A stretch of DNA of 9,389 nt from Spirochaetia bacterium (GTDB lineage Bacteria > Spirochaetota > Spirochaetia > Treponematales > Breznakiellaceae), in contig BNUW01000098.1 in NCBI GenBank assembly GCA_025997655.1, forward strand, positions 1 through 9,389. The letters are read 5' to 3'. A program made the translations under genes and the position numbers. Within the stretch, counting starts at the first letter, position 1. Each line of letters opens with the position of its first letter. This document shows, one piece after another, positions 1 to 5,261 of the stretch. The notes beneath the pieces were generated by a model. The model saw only the letters and a program-made list of their open reading frames with translations, was not told where the DNA came from and did no database searches.

Positions 1-253
1 CGGGTTTTATGGTAGTTTGATACAGAACTTCCAATTCCCCGATGATCCTGCGGGGGTTAAGGTCGGGCTCGAAAATTCCCGCGATTCGGGTATTAGCGTC
101 AAAGGAAATATATACCGAATTTTCAAAACAGGTCCGGCCAAAATATTTCATAAGCCAGGTCTTGCCGGTTTGCCGTGCGCCCCTGATTATCAACGGTTTG
201 TGATTCGGTCTGTTCTTCCATGCAATAAGCTGCTGTAAGGCGTTTCGTTCCAT
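1..253 (-). CDS. AAA_14/DUF4143-type ATPase, N-terminal part (runs off left edge)
   Basis: My translation from the ATG at 251-253 is open through 84 codons to the window edge and begins MERNALQQLIAWKNRPNHKP. A Walker A motif, GARQTGKT, lies at residues 25-32, followed by TWLMKYFGRT and then VYISFDAN. This is the typical opening of the bacterial AAA_14 plus DUF4143 ATPases, which are usually about 400 residues and often sit in accessory regions. Their function is poorly defined. No Shine-Dalgarno is visible. Instead a good promoter ends 6 nt before the ATG, so the message may be leaderless. The first ~32 codons are nearly identical to a second, broken copy at 998-1409, which still carries the DUF4143 C-terminus. 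I infer that this copy is the intact one, but its 3' end lies outside the window. Confidence 0.85.
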   Translation of the reverse strand, partial: MERNALQQLIAWKNRPNHKPLIIRGARQTGKTWLMKYFGRTCFENSVYISFDANTRIAGIFEPDLNPRRIIGELEVLYQTTIKP

Positions 254-288
254 ATCAGCATGATATTACCGTTTTAACGAAAGTTCAA
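254..288 (-). promoter_or_regulatory. Promoter of ATPase copy 1
   Basis: On the minus strand TTGAAC (283-288) and TATCAT (260-265) are separated by 17 nt. The -10 box ends exactly 6 nt before the ATG at 253. Transcription would start at or next to the A of the start codon. The same arrangement is preserved in copy 2. Confidence 0.6.
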
Positions 289-305
289 TCCCTTTTCGTG
301 CATTT

Positions 306-334
306 TTTCACGTTTTACGTACGTAATTCGTGCA
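306..334 (-). repeat. CGTACG quasi-palindrome, copy C1
   Basis: The perfect 12-bp palindrome TTACGTACGTAA (315-326) sits inside a wider imperfect palindrome with CACG (309-312) and CGTG (329-332) as outer arms. Read on the minus strand it resembles the elements at 5148-5173 and 6002-6026: TGCAC, then TA-rich, then CGTACG, then a short stretch ending in CG and A-rich bases. It is contained in the 32-bp segment missing from the second copy of the large repeat. It could be an operator or a small mobile or recombination-associated repeat. Confidence 0.5.
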
Positions 335-625
335 TTTTACCACATTATTGGATGGAAAATAACCACAGACCACACTGACAAAACGGACTAATAAAGGGTC
401 AATATATTCAAATGAAAAAAACCAGCCTGAACACCGCCCTCGCCCCATAAGGCAGGACTGTTCCAGGATGATGCCCTTTGCCGTATATTCATTTATATCA
501 GGGTGCCTTGGGACTTGAATATACTCATGGGTGCGGGGATTTTCGTATATATCGTGCTTCTTTCCATACCGCACAAAAATCACCCCGTTTTCATGGATTT
601 TTTCAAGCAATTTTTCTTTTTTCAC
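308..625 (-). CDS. hicA: HicA-type mRNA interferase toxin with aberrant C-terminal tail
   Basis: Residues 1-53 are a recognisable HicA toxin, a small double-stranded-RNA-binding-like fold that cleaves mRNA. The motif NGVIFVRYGKKHDIYENP contains the catalytic histidine (His24), followed by YIQVPRHPDINEYTAKGII (35-53). HicA proteins of this type normally end within a few residues of that point. Here the reading frame continues for 52 more residues (54-105), translated from the large direct repeat: the terminator remnant, spacer, and the CGTACG element that supplies the stop codon. The native 3' end has therefore been replaced at a rearrangement junction near position 467. The start overlaps hicB by 4 nt (ATGA), as expected for translational coupling. 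The core toxin may still fold, but the tail could impair it. Confidence 0.8.
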   Translation of the reverse strand: MKKEKLLEKIHENGVIFVRYGKKHDIYENPRTHEYIQVPRHPDINEYTAKGIILEQSCLMGRGRCSGWFFSFEYIDPLLVRFVSVVCGYFPSNNVVKCTNYVRKT

Positions 626-819
626 GCAGGTATTTTCAGTTTTCCGGTTTTACGGATGGCGGCAAGATGGTTTTTTTCTTCCTGCCGTATTTCATAGACC
701 TCGGCGAGCGCTTCTTCTAATTCGGCCAGGGTAACTCCCTGGGTGGAATCATCGGGATATGCATTGAGAAAACCCACAAAAAACGCGCCATCTTGCCAAT
801 AAGTGTATTCAAGTTCCAT
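622..819 (-). CDS. hicB: HicB-like antitoxin, short form
   Basis: This 65-residue protein, starting MELEYTYWQDGAFFVGFLNA and containing YPDDSTQGVTLAELEEALAE, matches the partial-RNase-H fold of the short HicB-like antitoxins. Those neutralise HicA by direct binding and have no separate C-terminal DNA-binding domain. The start at 819 is supported by AAAGGAG at 832-838, 12 nt upstream. It is the first gene of the pair and overlaps hicA by 4 nt, the antitoxin-first order. The 178 nt between it and the broken ATPase (820-997) hold no other gene that I can support. Confidence 0.82.
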   Translation of the reverse strand: MELEYTYWQDGAFFVGFLNAYPDDSTQGVTLAELEEALAEVYEIRQEEKNHLAAIRKTGKLKIPA

Positions 820-997
820 ATTGTAATACTACTCCTTTATGGCAAAATTTGCAAGCGGTGTAAACGTGTCCATCTAAAGACTACAAGAATTCGACGGTAG
901 TGAGTAACCGGTAAAGACAGGTATTAAGATACCCATTGTTTAGAGAGCGAGGATGCCCCGTCGGTAATGGCGGGGTGATATACTGACACTCGTTTAG

Positions 998-1409
998 CTA
1001 AGCGAATCTTTTTTTCAGAAGAACTGGATGTCTTCTTTGGTCCGGCAACAAACTCAGCGCATACAGGGGCAAATCAACAACCCGTTCCCCCGCATGGTAA
1101 TCCGCGGGAGATGTCCGCACTGCGATAGCGGGGTTAAATTTGTCAATATATACCTGCAAACTCTTTGCCCGGAGATTTATCCCCGACTTCACTTCGATGG
1201 GAATAATATTCCGGCCCGCCTGAATAAGGAAGTCCACTTCGGCACGGCCATTATCGTTGCTCCAATAAAAAGGCTGATACCCTCCATCCGGCTGCGGAAG
1301 GGCGATAAGTTCCGGTCTTGCCGGTTTGCCGTGCGCCCCTGATTATCAAGGGTTTGTGATTCGGTCTGTTCTTCCATGCAATAAGCTGCTGTAAGGCGTT
1401 TCGTTCCAT
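998..1409 (-). pseudogene. AAA_14/DUF4143 ATPase, internally deleted copy
   Basis: From the ATG at 1407-1409 the sequence encodes the same N-terminus as copy 1 as far as the Walker A motif (MERNALQQLI...GARQTGKT). It is then joined near 1314 to the C-terminal part of a DUF4143 protein in another reading frame. That part reads ELIALPQPDGGYQPFYWSND, then AEVDFLIQAGRNIIPIEVKS, and ends at a TAG at 998-1000. The central ~250 residues expected for the family are absent and the frame is broken at the join, so no full ATPase can be made. The AEVDFLI...IPIEVKSG segment is the nuclease-like C-terminal signature commonly seen in this family. The gene is a remnant from a duplication that also carried hicBA. 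Confidence 0.85.
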
Positions 1410-1591
1410 ATCAGCATGATACTACCGTTTTAACGAAAGTTCAATCCTTTTTCGTGCATTTTGCCACATTATTGGATGGAAAATAACCACAGACCACACT
1501 GACAAAACGGACTAATAAAGGGTCAATATATTCAAATGAAAAAAACCGGCCTGAACACCACCCTCGCCCCATAAGGCAGGACTGTTCCAGG
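1314..1591. repeat. Direct repeat, copy 2 (ATPase 5' end, promoter, intact terminator)
   Basis: This copy parallels 158-467 and lacks its 32-bp segment. Here the terminator at the right end is complete, because both hairpin arms are present and it directly follows the ferredoxin gene. This is therefore probably the ancestral location of the repeat's right side. At the left end, homology stops inside the Walker A codons where the ATPase deletion begins. Confidence 0.9.
1410..1444 (-). promoter_or_regulatory. Promoter of ATPase copy 2 (pseudogene)
   Basis: TTGAAC (1439-1444), a 17-nt spacer and TATCAT (1416-1421), followed by 6 nt and the ATG. It is identical in layout to the copy 1 promoter, so the broken gene may still be transcribed. 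Confidence 0.55.
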
Positions 1592-1598
1592 CCGGTTT
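1536..1598 (-). terminator. Intrinsic terminator of the formate dehydrogenase operon
   Basis: On the minus strand the arms AAACCGGCCTG-GAACA (1583-1598) and TGTTCAGGCCGGTTT (1543-1557) form a 15-bp stem with one bulged G and a 25-nt loop, followed directly by a T-run. It begins 7 nt after the ferredoxin stop codon. The upstream arm is partly missing in the duplicated copy near 461-467, where only about 8 bp of stem remain and the T-run is displaced from it. Confidence 0.9.
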
Positions 1599-1605
1599 CC
1601 GCAGC

Positions 1606-2127
1606 TTAACCCACCACGGCGGCGTTGGCAGCGTTCTTCCGCTTATCCGCCAGGCTATCGCTTAAGGCTTCTTCGGTCACCACCTTCAACGCCTCCGTGG
1701 GGCAGACCTTCACGCAGGACGGGCTGTCCGCCACCCCAATGCAGAGGTCGCACTTGTTGGCAATCTTCTTGGTCGTACCATCGGCATTGACCTCGGCGGT
1801 TTCCACAATTTCTACCGCGCCGAAAGGACAGGCTACGACACAGTTCTTGCAGCCGATGCATTTCTTCGGGTCGACAACCACCACATTGTCCTTCACCGAG
1901 ATAGCCCCGGAGGTACAGGACGTCCTGCAAGCAGCGTTTTCACAGTGCCGGCACTGGACCGGCGAGCTGACCCGTGCGGTCTTTACCATGAAGAGCCGGG
2001 GGTTGAAATCGTAGGCATCGGGATCAATTTCGAATATCCGCTTGCCTTCGTGGGCAACCACGCAGCTTATCAAACAGGTTCTACAGCCGATACAGCGAAT
2101 CGGCGTTGCTTGTACAAATGAGTTCAT
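1606..2127 (-). CDS. hycB: Four-[4Fe-4S] electron-transfer ferredoxin, HydN/HycB type
   Basis: This 173-residue protein carries 16 cysteines in four cluster motifs: 12/15/18/22 (CIGCRTCLISC), 59/62/67/71, 90/93/96/100 (CIGCKNCVVACP) and 126/129/138/142. That is the layout of HycB/HydN/FdhB-type iron-sulphur subunits, which wire formate dehydrogenase H to a hydrogenase or other redox partner in the cytoplasm. It lacks a signal peptide and membrane segment. The start codon overlaps the end of the dehydrogenase gene (ATGA, 4 nt), so the two are probably translated in a coupled way and made in matched amounts. Related pairs occur in formate-hydrogen lyase and in hydrogen-dependent CO2 reductase. 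No hydrogenase is visible here. HydN and HycB cannot be told apart from sequence alone, so the symbol is provisional. Confidence 0.88.
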   Translation of the reverse strand: MNSFVQATPIRCIGCRTCLISCVVAHEGKRIFEIDPDAYDFNPRLFMVKTARVSSPVQCRHCENAACRTSCTSGAISVKDNVVVVDPKKCIGCKNCVVACPFGAVEIVETAEVNADGTTKKIANKCDLCIGVADSPSCVKVCPTEALKVVTEEALSDSLADKRKNAANAAVVG

Positions 2128-4325
2128 GCTCCTACCCCCTCACGGACTGCGTCGACGCGCATATTGGTACGAATATCGGACAAGGTTTTATTGACCGCTT
2201 CCCAGGCCGCTTTCTGGTCGGAAAGTTTTTCTACCTTGCACGCGCAGTACTTGTATTCCGGTGTCTTGCTGCTGGGATCCAATACGGAAATCGTCAGCTC
2301 GTTACAGGCGCCGACCCACCACTGGTAGGTCATGTACACGGCGCCTTTTTTGACACGCTCGGTGACATTGGCCCGGGTTATGACACTGCCGCGTTTTGAC
2401 GAAACCCGCACCAGTTCCTCGTGTTTGATGCCCAGTTCCGCGGCGTCTTCCGGCGAAATCTCCACCCAGCCCGGCTCGTCTTCCAGGTTCCTGAGGGTCC
2501 GGCAGTTTCCGGACATGGTCCGCACCGAGTAGTGGCCTACCTCACGGACCGTGCAGAGGGTAATGGGGTATTCCTTGCTTTCAACCTCCGCAGGCGGATG
2601 ATAGGGGGATGTTTTAAGTATCCCGATGCCGTCCGGGGTGGCGAAAACCCCGTCCTTGTGGAGGAACATGGTGCCTTTGTCCTCCATGCTCTTGTCCCAG
2701 CACGGCCACTGGATGCTGCCCAGTTTTTCCAGTTTTTCGTAGGTGACCCCGGCAAATTTCGGTGAAAGGCTGGCCATCTCGTTCCAGATTTCCTCGGTGT
2801 TCTTGTATTCAGGCATGGGGTAACCCATTGCGCGGGCGATGCGGCAGGTGATATCCCAATCCGTCAGGAGATTGCCCGTGGGCTCAATCACCTTGCGGAT
2901 CCGTTGGAAGCCCCGGTCGGAACTGGTGTAGCAGCCGTCATGCTCGCCCCAGGCAGTGGCGGGCAGAATGGCGTCCGCATGTTGGCAGGTCTTGTTCCAG
3001 AAAATATCCTGGCAGACCACAAAGTCGATGGCGTCCAGGCTTTCCCGCAGTTCTTCCAAATCCGGATCGGACTGGGCGGGATCTTCCCCGGTAATATAGT
3101 AGGCATGGATACGCTTTGCCGGATCTTTTTCGTGGATAACGAATTCGGGGATACGGGTAAGCTGAATACCCACTTTGTTATCGAGCTTAACCCCCCATGC
3201 TTTCTCGAACTTAGCCTGAACGGCGGGATCGGTAACACTCTGATAGCCCGGATATACATTCGGCAGGTCGCCCATATCGCAGGTACCCTGCACGTTGTTC
3301 TGCCCCCGTACCGGACCGGTACCGCAGGCATAGTGCCCGAAGTTGCCCGTAAGCATGGCCAGCGAACAGCAGCACTTGACCGTTTCCACCCCCTGGCTGA
3401 ACTGGGTGATGCCCATTCCCCAGGTGATAACCGAATGTTTGCTTCCTGCGTATTTGCGGGCGGCCAGGCGGATATTTTCCGGCGATAGCCCGCAGATTTT
3501 CGCATTGCGCTCCGGGGTATCCTCTTTTACGATGGCCCAGAATTCATCAAACCCCTTGGTGTGGGCCTTTACAAATTCGTTGTCCATCAAATTTTCGGTG
3601 ATGATGACATTGGCCATTGCGTTCACCAGGGCCACATTGGTACCGCCCTTTAACTGGAGGTGGAGGTCGGAAATGCGGGCGGTCTCGGTGATCCGGGGAT
3701 CGGCGCAGATGATAAAGGCCCCTTTTTCCTTGGCCCTGACGATCCGGCGGGCCACGATGGGGTGGGAAGCCGCCGCGTTATACCCAATATTGAAGATAAC
3801 TTCGCAATCCTCAATTTCCGGGATAGAAAGGGACATGGCCCCTTCACCGATGGTCTGCATGGAGCCCACAACCGATGCCGCGTGGCAAATGCGCGCGCAG
3901 TGGTCGATGTTGTTGGTTCCTATAACGGCCCGGGCAAATTTCTGGGTGATGTAGCCCGCCTCGTTTCCCGGCCCCCGGGCAGAAGCGGCAACCAGGACTG
4001 AATCCGGCCCCCATTTCTCTTTTATTTTCTTAAAGTTGTCCGCGACGAACTGAATCGCCTCGTCCCAACTGACCACCTCCAGGGGTGATTTCCTCCCGTT
4101 TTTGCGGATCATTGGTTCCCGCAGCCGTTTGGTAAGAATCTGGGGATCATTCAAATAATCCCAGCCGTACCAGCCCTTCAAACAGGCCTTGCCATCGTTC
4201 GTTCTGCCCTGAACCGGGTGAACATCCAGGATCTTGTTCGCCGCCTGGTCAACCGTGAACAAGAGCTGACAGCCCGATCCGCAGTAACAGCAAGTGGTCT
4301 GGATTTCTTTTATAGAACCTGCCAT
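2124..4325 (-). CDS. fdhF: Formate dehydrogenase H, cysteine (selenium-free) variant
   Basis: This 733-residue molybdenum or tungsten bis-pterin oxidoreductase interconverts formate and CO2. An N-terminal [4Fe-4S] site is seen at Cys12, Cys15, Cys19 and Cys48, with Lys50 following. The active-site segment NNIDHCARICHAASVVG places Cys147 where Escherichia coli FdhF has selenocysteine 140, next to His148. The codon is TGC, so no recoding is needed. The catalytic arginine is kept (GPVRGQNNVQGTCDMG, Arg340, equivalent to E. coli Arg333). Pterin-binding segments such as ICADPRITETA and the C-terminal molydopterin-dinucleotide-binding domain are present, giving a full-length protein without a Tat signal, hence cytoplasmic. 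The start at 4325 is fixed by GAGGAGG at 4332-4338. Acetogenic termite-gut treponemes are known to carry paired Sec and Cys isoenzymes controlled by selenium. This gene fits the Cys member. Confidence 0.95.
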   Translation of the reverse strand: MAGSIKEIQTTCCYCGSGCQLLFTVDQAANKILDVHPVQGRTNDGKACLKGWYGWDYLNDPQILTKRLREPMIRKNGRKSPLEVVSWDEAIQFVADNFKKIKEKWGPDSVLVAASARGPGNEAGYITQKFARAVIGTNNIDHCARICHAASVVGSMQTIGEGAMSLSIPEIEDCEVIFNIGYNAAASHPIVARRIVRAKEKGAFIICADPRITETARISDLHLQLKGGTNVALVNAMANVIITENLMDNEFVKAHTKGFDEFWAIVKEDTPERNAKICGLSPENIRLAARKYAGSKHSVITWGMGITQFSQGVETVKCCCSLAMLTGNFGHYACGTGPVRGQNNVQGTCDMGDLPNVYPGYQSVTDPAVQAKFEKAWGVKLDNKVGIQLTRIPEFVIHEKDPAKRIHAYYITGEDPAQSDPDLEELRESLDAIDFVVCQDIFWNKTCQHADAILPATAWGEHDGCYTSSDRGFQRIRKVIEPTGNLLTDWDITCRIARAMGYPMPEYKNTEEIWNEMASLSPKFAGVTYEKLEKLGSIQWPCWDKSMEDKGTMFLHKDGVFATPDGIGILKTSPYHPPAEVESKEYPITLCTVREVGHYSVRTMSGNCRTLRNLEDEPGWVEISPEDAAELGIKHEELVRVSSKRGSVITRANVTERVKKGAVYMTYQWWVGACNELTISVLDPSSKTPEYKYCACKVEKLSDQKAAWEAVNKTLSDIRTNMRVDAVREGVGA

Positions 4326-4342
4326 ATAATGCCTCCTCGCAT
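4310..4342 (-). CDS. Possible 10-codon upstream peptide overlapping fdhF start
   Basis: An ATG at 4340-4342 is preceded by AAGGAG (4349-4354) at an ideal 6-nt distance. It opens a frame encoding MRGGIIWQVL that stops at 4310, 16 nt inside fdhF and in another frame. The fdhF ribosome-binding site GAGGAGG lies within this mini-frame. Ribosomes starting here would mask or feed the fdhF start, which could modulate translation. Coding status is unproven. Confidence 0.25.
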   Translation of the reverse strand: MRGGIIWQVL

Positions 4343-4637
4343 ATGAAACTCCTTGAGAAAATATTTTTTGCGCTGGGTTCCGAAAAACCGGCGCATGATA
4401 CCATGAAGAGTATTTGCGATGTTTTCATGAAGTAATTTCCACAGAAAGAACGGAGGGTTTTGAAAAAGGAGCCCCAATACACGCTGCATTGGCGATAGGT
4501 TCAAAAATCGGTAATTTTTACAATCCAAGACCCTCCAGGCCTTCAACTGATTGGCCATTCAGGGTACCCCCATGGGGGAAGCGGCGATTCCGCCTTTAAA
4601 TAGACGTGTCACAATATGCCTCCAACATCTTCAAGAT
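4326..4637 (-). promoter_or_regulatory. Long structured 5' leader of fdhF
   Basis: About 310 nt separate the predicted transcription start (near 4637) from fdhF. The leader contains several possible helices: a long-range pairing of 4452-4461 with 4527-4536 (GGAGGGTCTT with AAAACCCTCC, one mismatch) that encloses AAAAAT/ATTTTT (4503-4508, 4514-4519) and CCAAT/ATTGG (4474-4478, 4488-4492). Further upstream lies the 12-bp palindrome CCCCCATGGGGG (4567-4578). This suggests a cis-acting RNA such as an attenuator or a metabolite/cofactor sensor. I could not match it by eye to the molybdenum-cofactor riboswitch, so the class is left open. Confidence 0.4.
4559..4612 (-). CDS. Possible 17-residue leader peptide in the fdhF 5' region
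   Basis: A GTG at 4610-4612 follows GGAGG (4619-4623) with a 6-nt spacing and opens a frame encoding V/MTRLFKGGIAASPMGVP, ending in TGA at 4559-4561. It begins about 25 nt after the predicted transcription start and ends within the CCCCCATGGGGG palindrome region, a layout typical of leader peptides. No regulatory run of one amino acid is seen. Immediately after the stop an ATG (4558) opens an 82-codon frame reaching into fdhF, which I do not consider a gene. Confidence 0.3.
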   Translation of the reverse strand: MTRLFKGGIAASPMGVP

Positions 4638-4640
4638 GTT
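4624..4640. promoter_or_regulatory. Palindrome at the predicted fdhF transcription start
   Basis: AACATCTT-C-AAGATGTT is a perfect 8-bp inverted repeat with a single central base. It overlaps the predicted +1 and lies just below the TATAAT box, a position expected for a repressor operator. It can also form only a tight hairpin, so a DNA-binding site is the more likely reading. Confidence 0.45.
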
Positions 4641-4643
4641 AGA

Positions 4644-4673
4644 ATTATAACACCGGGAATCGGGAACGGTCAA
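4644..4673 (-). promoter_or_regulatory. Sigma70-type promoter of the fdhF operon
   Basis: TTGACC (4668-4673) and a perfect TATAAT (4644-4649) are separated by 18 nt on the minus strand. The start would fall near 4637. It is the best promoter in the window by match to consensus and lies between two palindromes that could be operators. Confidence 0.7.
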
Positions 4674-4677
4674 GAGA

Positions 4678-4699
4678 ATTCGATAAAAATTTATCGAAT
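4678..4699. promoter_or_regulatory. Palindrome just upstream of the fdhF -35 box
   Basis: The arms ATTCGATAAA and TTTATCGAAT are perfect 10-bp inverted repeats around a 2-bp centre. The centre lies about 50 bp upstream of the predicted start, 4 bp beyond the -35 box, where an activator or repressor dimer could act. I do not recognise the regulator. Confidence 0.5.
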
Positions 4700-4799
4700 A
4701 ACTTTTTAAAATAAGTCGGCGTGAATACTCCCTGTATGGGGAGCCTTTCCCAAAACCCCCTGGGTTAAAGGACGAAATACTGAATTGTCCGCAGGGCGG

Positions 4800-5010
4800 C
4801 ATCTGCCCCGCCCATTCATATATATCATCAAATATTATTTTATGTATTTTATATAAATTAAAAAAATTGAAGTCTCCTATTATGGGCATATTATAAAGCA
4901 TTAATAATTTTAAACTGGTTATTTCCCGTTCCGCGTTTGTTTATTAGTACATCGGTTCCCGGGTGACAATAGCCCTCAGAACCTTTATAAGTATAGTCAT
5001 ATTTTTCCAT
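4800..5010 (-). pseudogene. Fic-family protein, truncated and frameshifted
   Basis: From the ATG at 5008-5010 the frame reads MEKYDYTYKGSEGYCHPGTD then VLINK, the usual N-terminus of Fic AMP-transferases. The Fic homology then continues in another frame (AEREITSLKLLMLYN, then IHKIIFDDIYEWAGQ), so a small deletion with a frame change lies near 4935-4945. After AGQ, about 4803, the similarity stops. The catalytic HPFxxGNGR motif expected further on is absent, replaced by the fdhF promoter region. The gene cannot make an active Fic enzyme. It directly follows a small antitoxin-like gene. Confidence 0.75.
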
Positions 5011-5012
5011 GT

Positions 5013-5135
5013 TTATACTTCCACCAATGTATACCTTTTTATGGTTTCCTGTAAAATTTTATTAATATCGTCTTTTCCGTTTATACAATTCCTTAAACGG
5101 CTTTTATCCTCTTCCGTAAGGGGCATATCCTCCAT
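5013..5135 (-). CDS. Small protein preceding Fic, candidate VbhA/FicA-type antitoxin
   Basis: The 40-residue frame begins MEDMPLTEEDKSRLRNCING and ends TIKRYTLVEV. Its stop lies 2 nt before the fic start, the classic position for the small inhibitor of class I Fic toxins. The charged helical sequence is compatible with such an antitoxin, but the inhibitory S/TxxxE(G/N) signature is not clear, so the role rests mainly on context. A second ATG three codons in (5124-5126) is preceded very closely by GGAGG. No good ribosome-binding site precedes the first ATG. With its toxin destroyed it is probably a relic. Confidence 0.5.
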   Translation of the reverse strand: MEDMPLTEEDKSRLRNCINGKDDINKILQETIKRYTLVEV

Positions 5136-5147
5136 TGTTAGCCCAAA

Positions 5148-5173
5148 TTACGTATAGCGTACGTTAATGTGCA
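5148..5173 (-). repeat. CGTACG quasi-palindrome, left copy (L)
   Basis: Read on the minus strand this 26-bp element begins TGCACATTAACGTACG and ends TATACGTAA. It matches the element at 6002-6026, read on the plus strand, at about 21 of 25 positions, so the two are inverted repeats flanking the MNT-HEPN pair. Because the centre is nearly symmetrical they also share a 13-bp direct repeat (5154-5166 and 6007-6019). The element lies between the divergent fic-antitoxin and MNT genes. TTGCAC plus TAATTT around it could be a weak promoter for the former. Confidence 0.6.
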
Positions 5174-5226
5174 ATATTTTTTGAAATTGTCTGTAGATTC
5201 TAACTAAAATTCATAAAAATAGGGCC

Positions 5227-5255
5227 TTGACATAATGAAAAAAATGAATTAGTAT
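5227..5255 (+). promoter_or_regulatory. Promoter of the MNT-HEPN pair
   Basis: Perfect TTGACA (5227-5232), a 17-nt spacer, and TAGTAT (5250-5255) precede the ATG at 5262 by 6 nt. Initiation would fall on or beside the start codon, and no Shine-Dalgarno is available, so a leaderless mRNA is likely. Confidence 0.7.
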
Positions 5256-5261
5256 GGAATT

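Larger units (their letters stand above)
158..467. repeat. Direct repeat, copy 1 (ATPase 5' end, promoter, terminator remnant)
   Basis: This stretch matches 1314-1591 in the same orientation with only scattered substitutions. It carries, in minus-strand order, the distal part of the intrinsic terminator that follows the formate dehydrogenase operon, about 100 nt of spacer, the ATPase promoter and the first ~32 ATPase codons. It differs from the other copy by a 32-bp extra segment (307-338) bounded by the 12-bp direct repeat TTCGTGCATTTT (295-306 and 327-338). Its right boundary at 467 lies inside hicA, so hicA is joined to terminator sequence. Confidence 0.9.

Noticed and set aside
17..238. 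73-codon plus-strand frame at the left edge
   Set aside because: It is antisense to the ATPase N-terminus, whose Walker A motif makes the minus strand the coding one.
989..1016. TCGTTT-AGCT-AAGCGA hairpin followed by a T-run on the plus strand
   Set aside because: It resembles a terminator but there is no plus-strand gene before it and the stem is only 6 bp with a G-T pair.
1028..1342. 104-codon plus-strand frame
   Set aside because: It is antisense to the recognisable DUF4143 C-terminal remnant.
2888..3505. Long out-of-frame ORFs on both strands inside fdhF
   Set aside because: They are shadows of the GC-rich fdhF coding sequence and have no family features.
4310..4558. 82-codon minus-strand frame upstream of and overlapping fdhF
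   Set aside because: It has no recognisable domain, no ribosome-binding site at its first ATG, and coincides with a hairpin-rich leader. It is more likely noncoding leader sequence.
4596..4800. Continuation of the Fic reading frame through the fdhF promoter
   Set aside because: Similarity to Fic ends at AGQ near 4803. The rest contains the promoter and palindromes and lacks any Fic motif.
5136..5203. Integron attC site around the CGTACG element
   Set aside because: The GTTAG...CTAAC ends are in the wrong order for R'' and R' core sites and there is no paired L''/L' structure.
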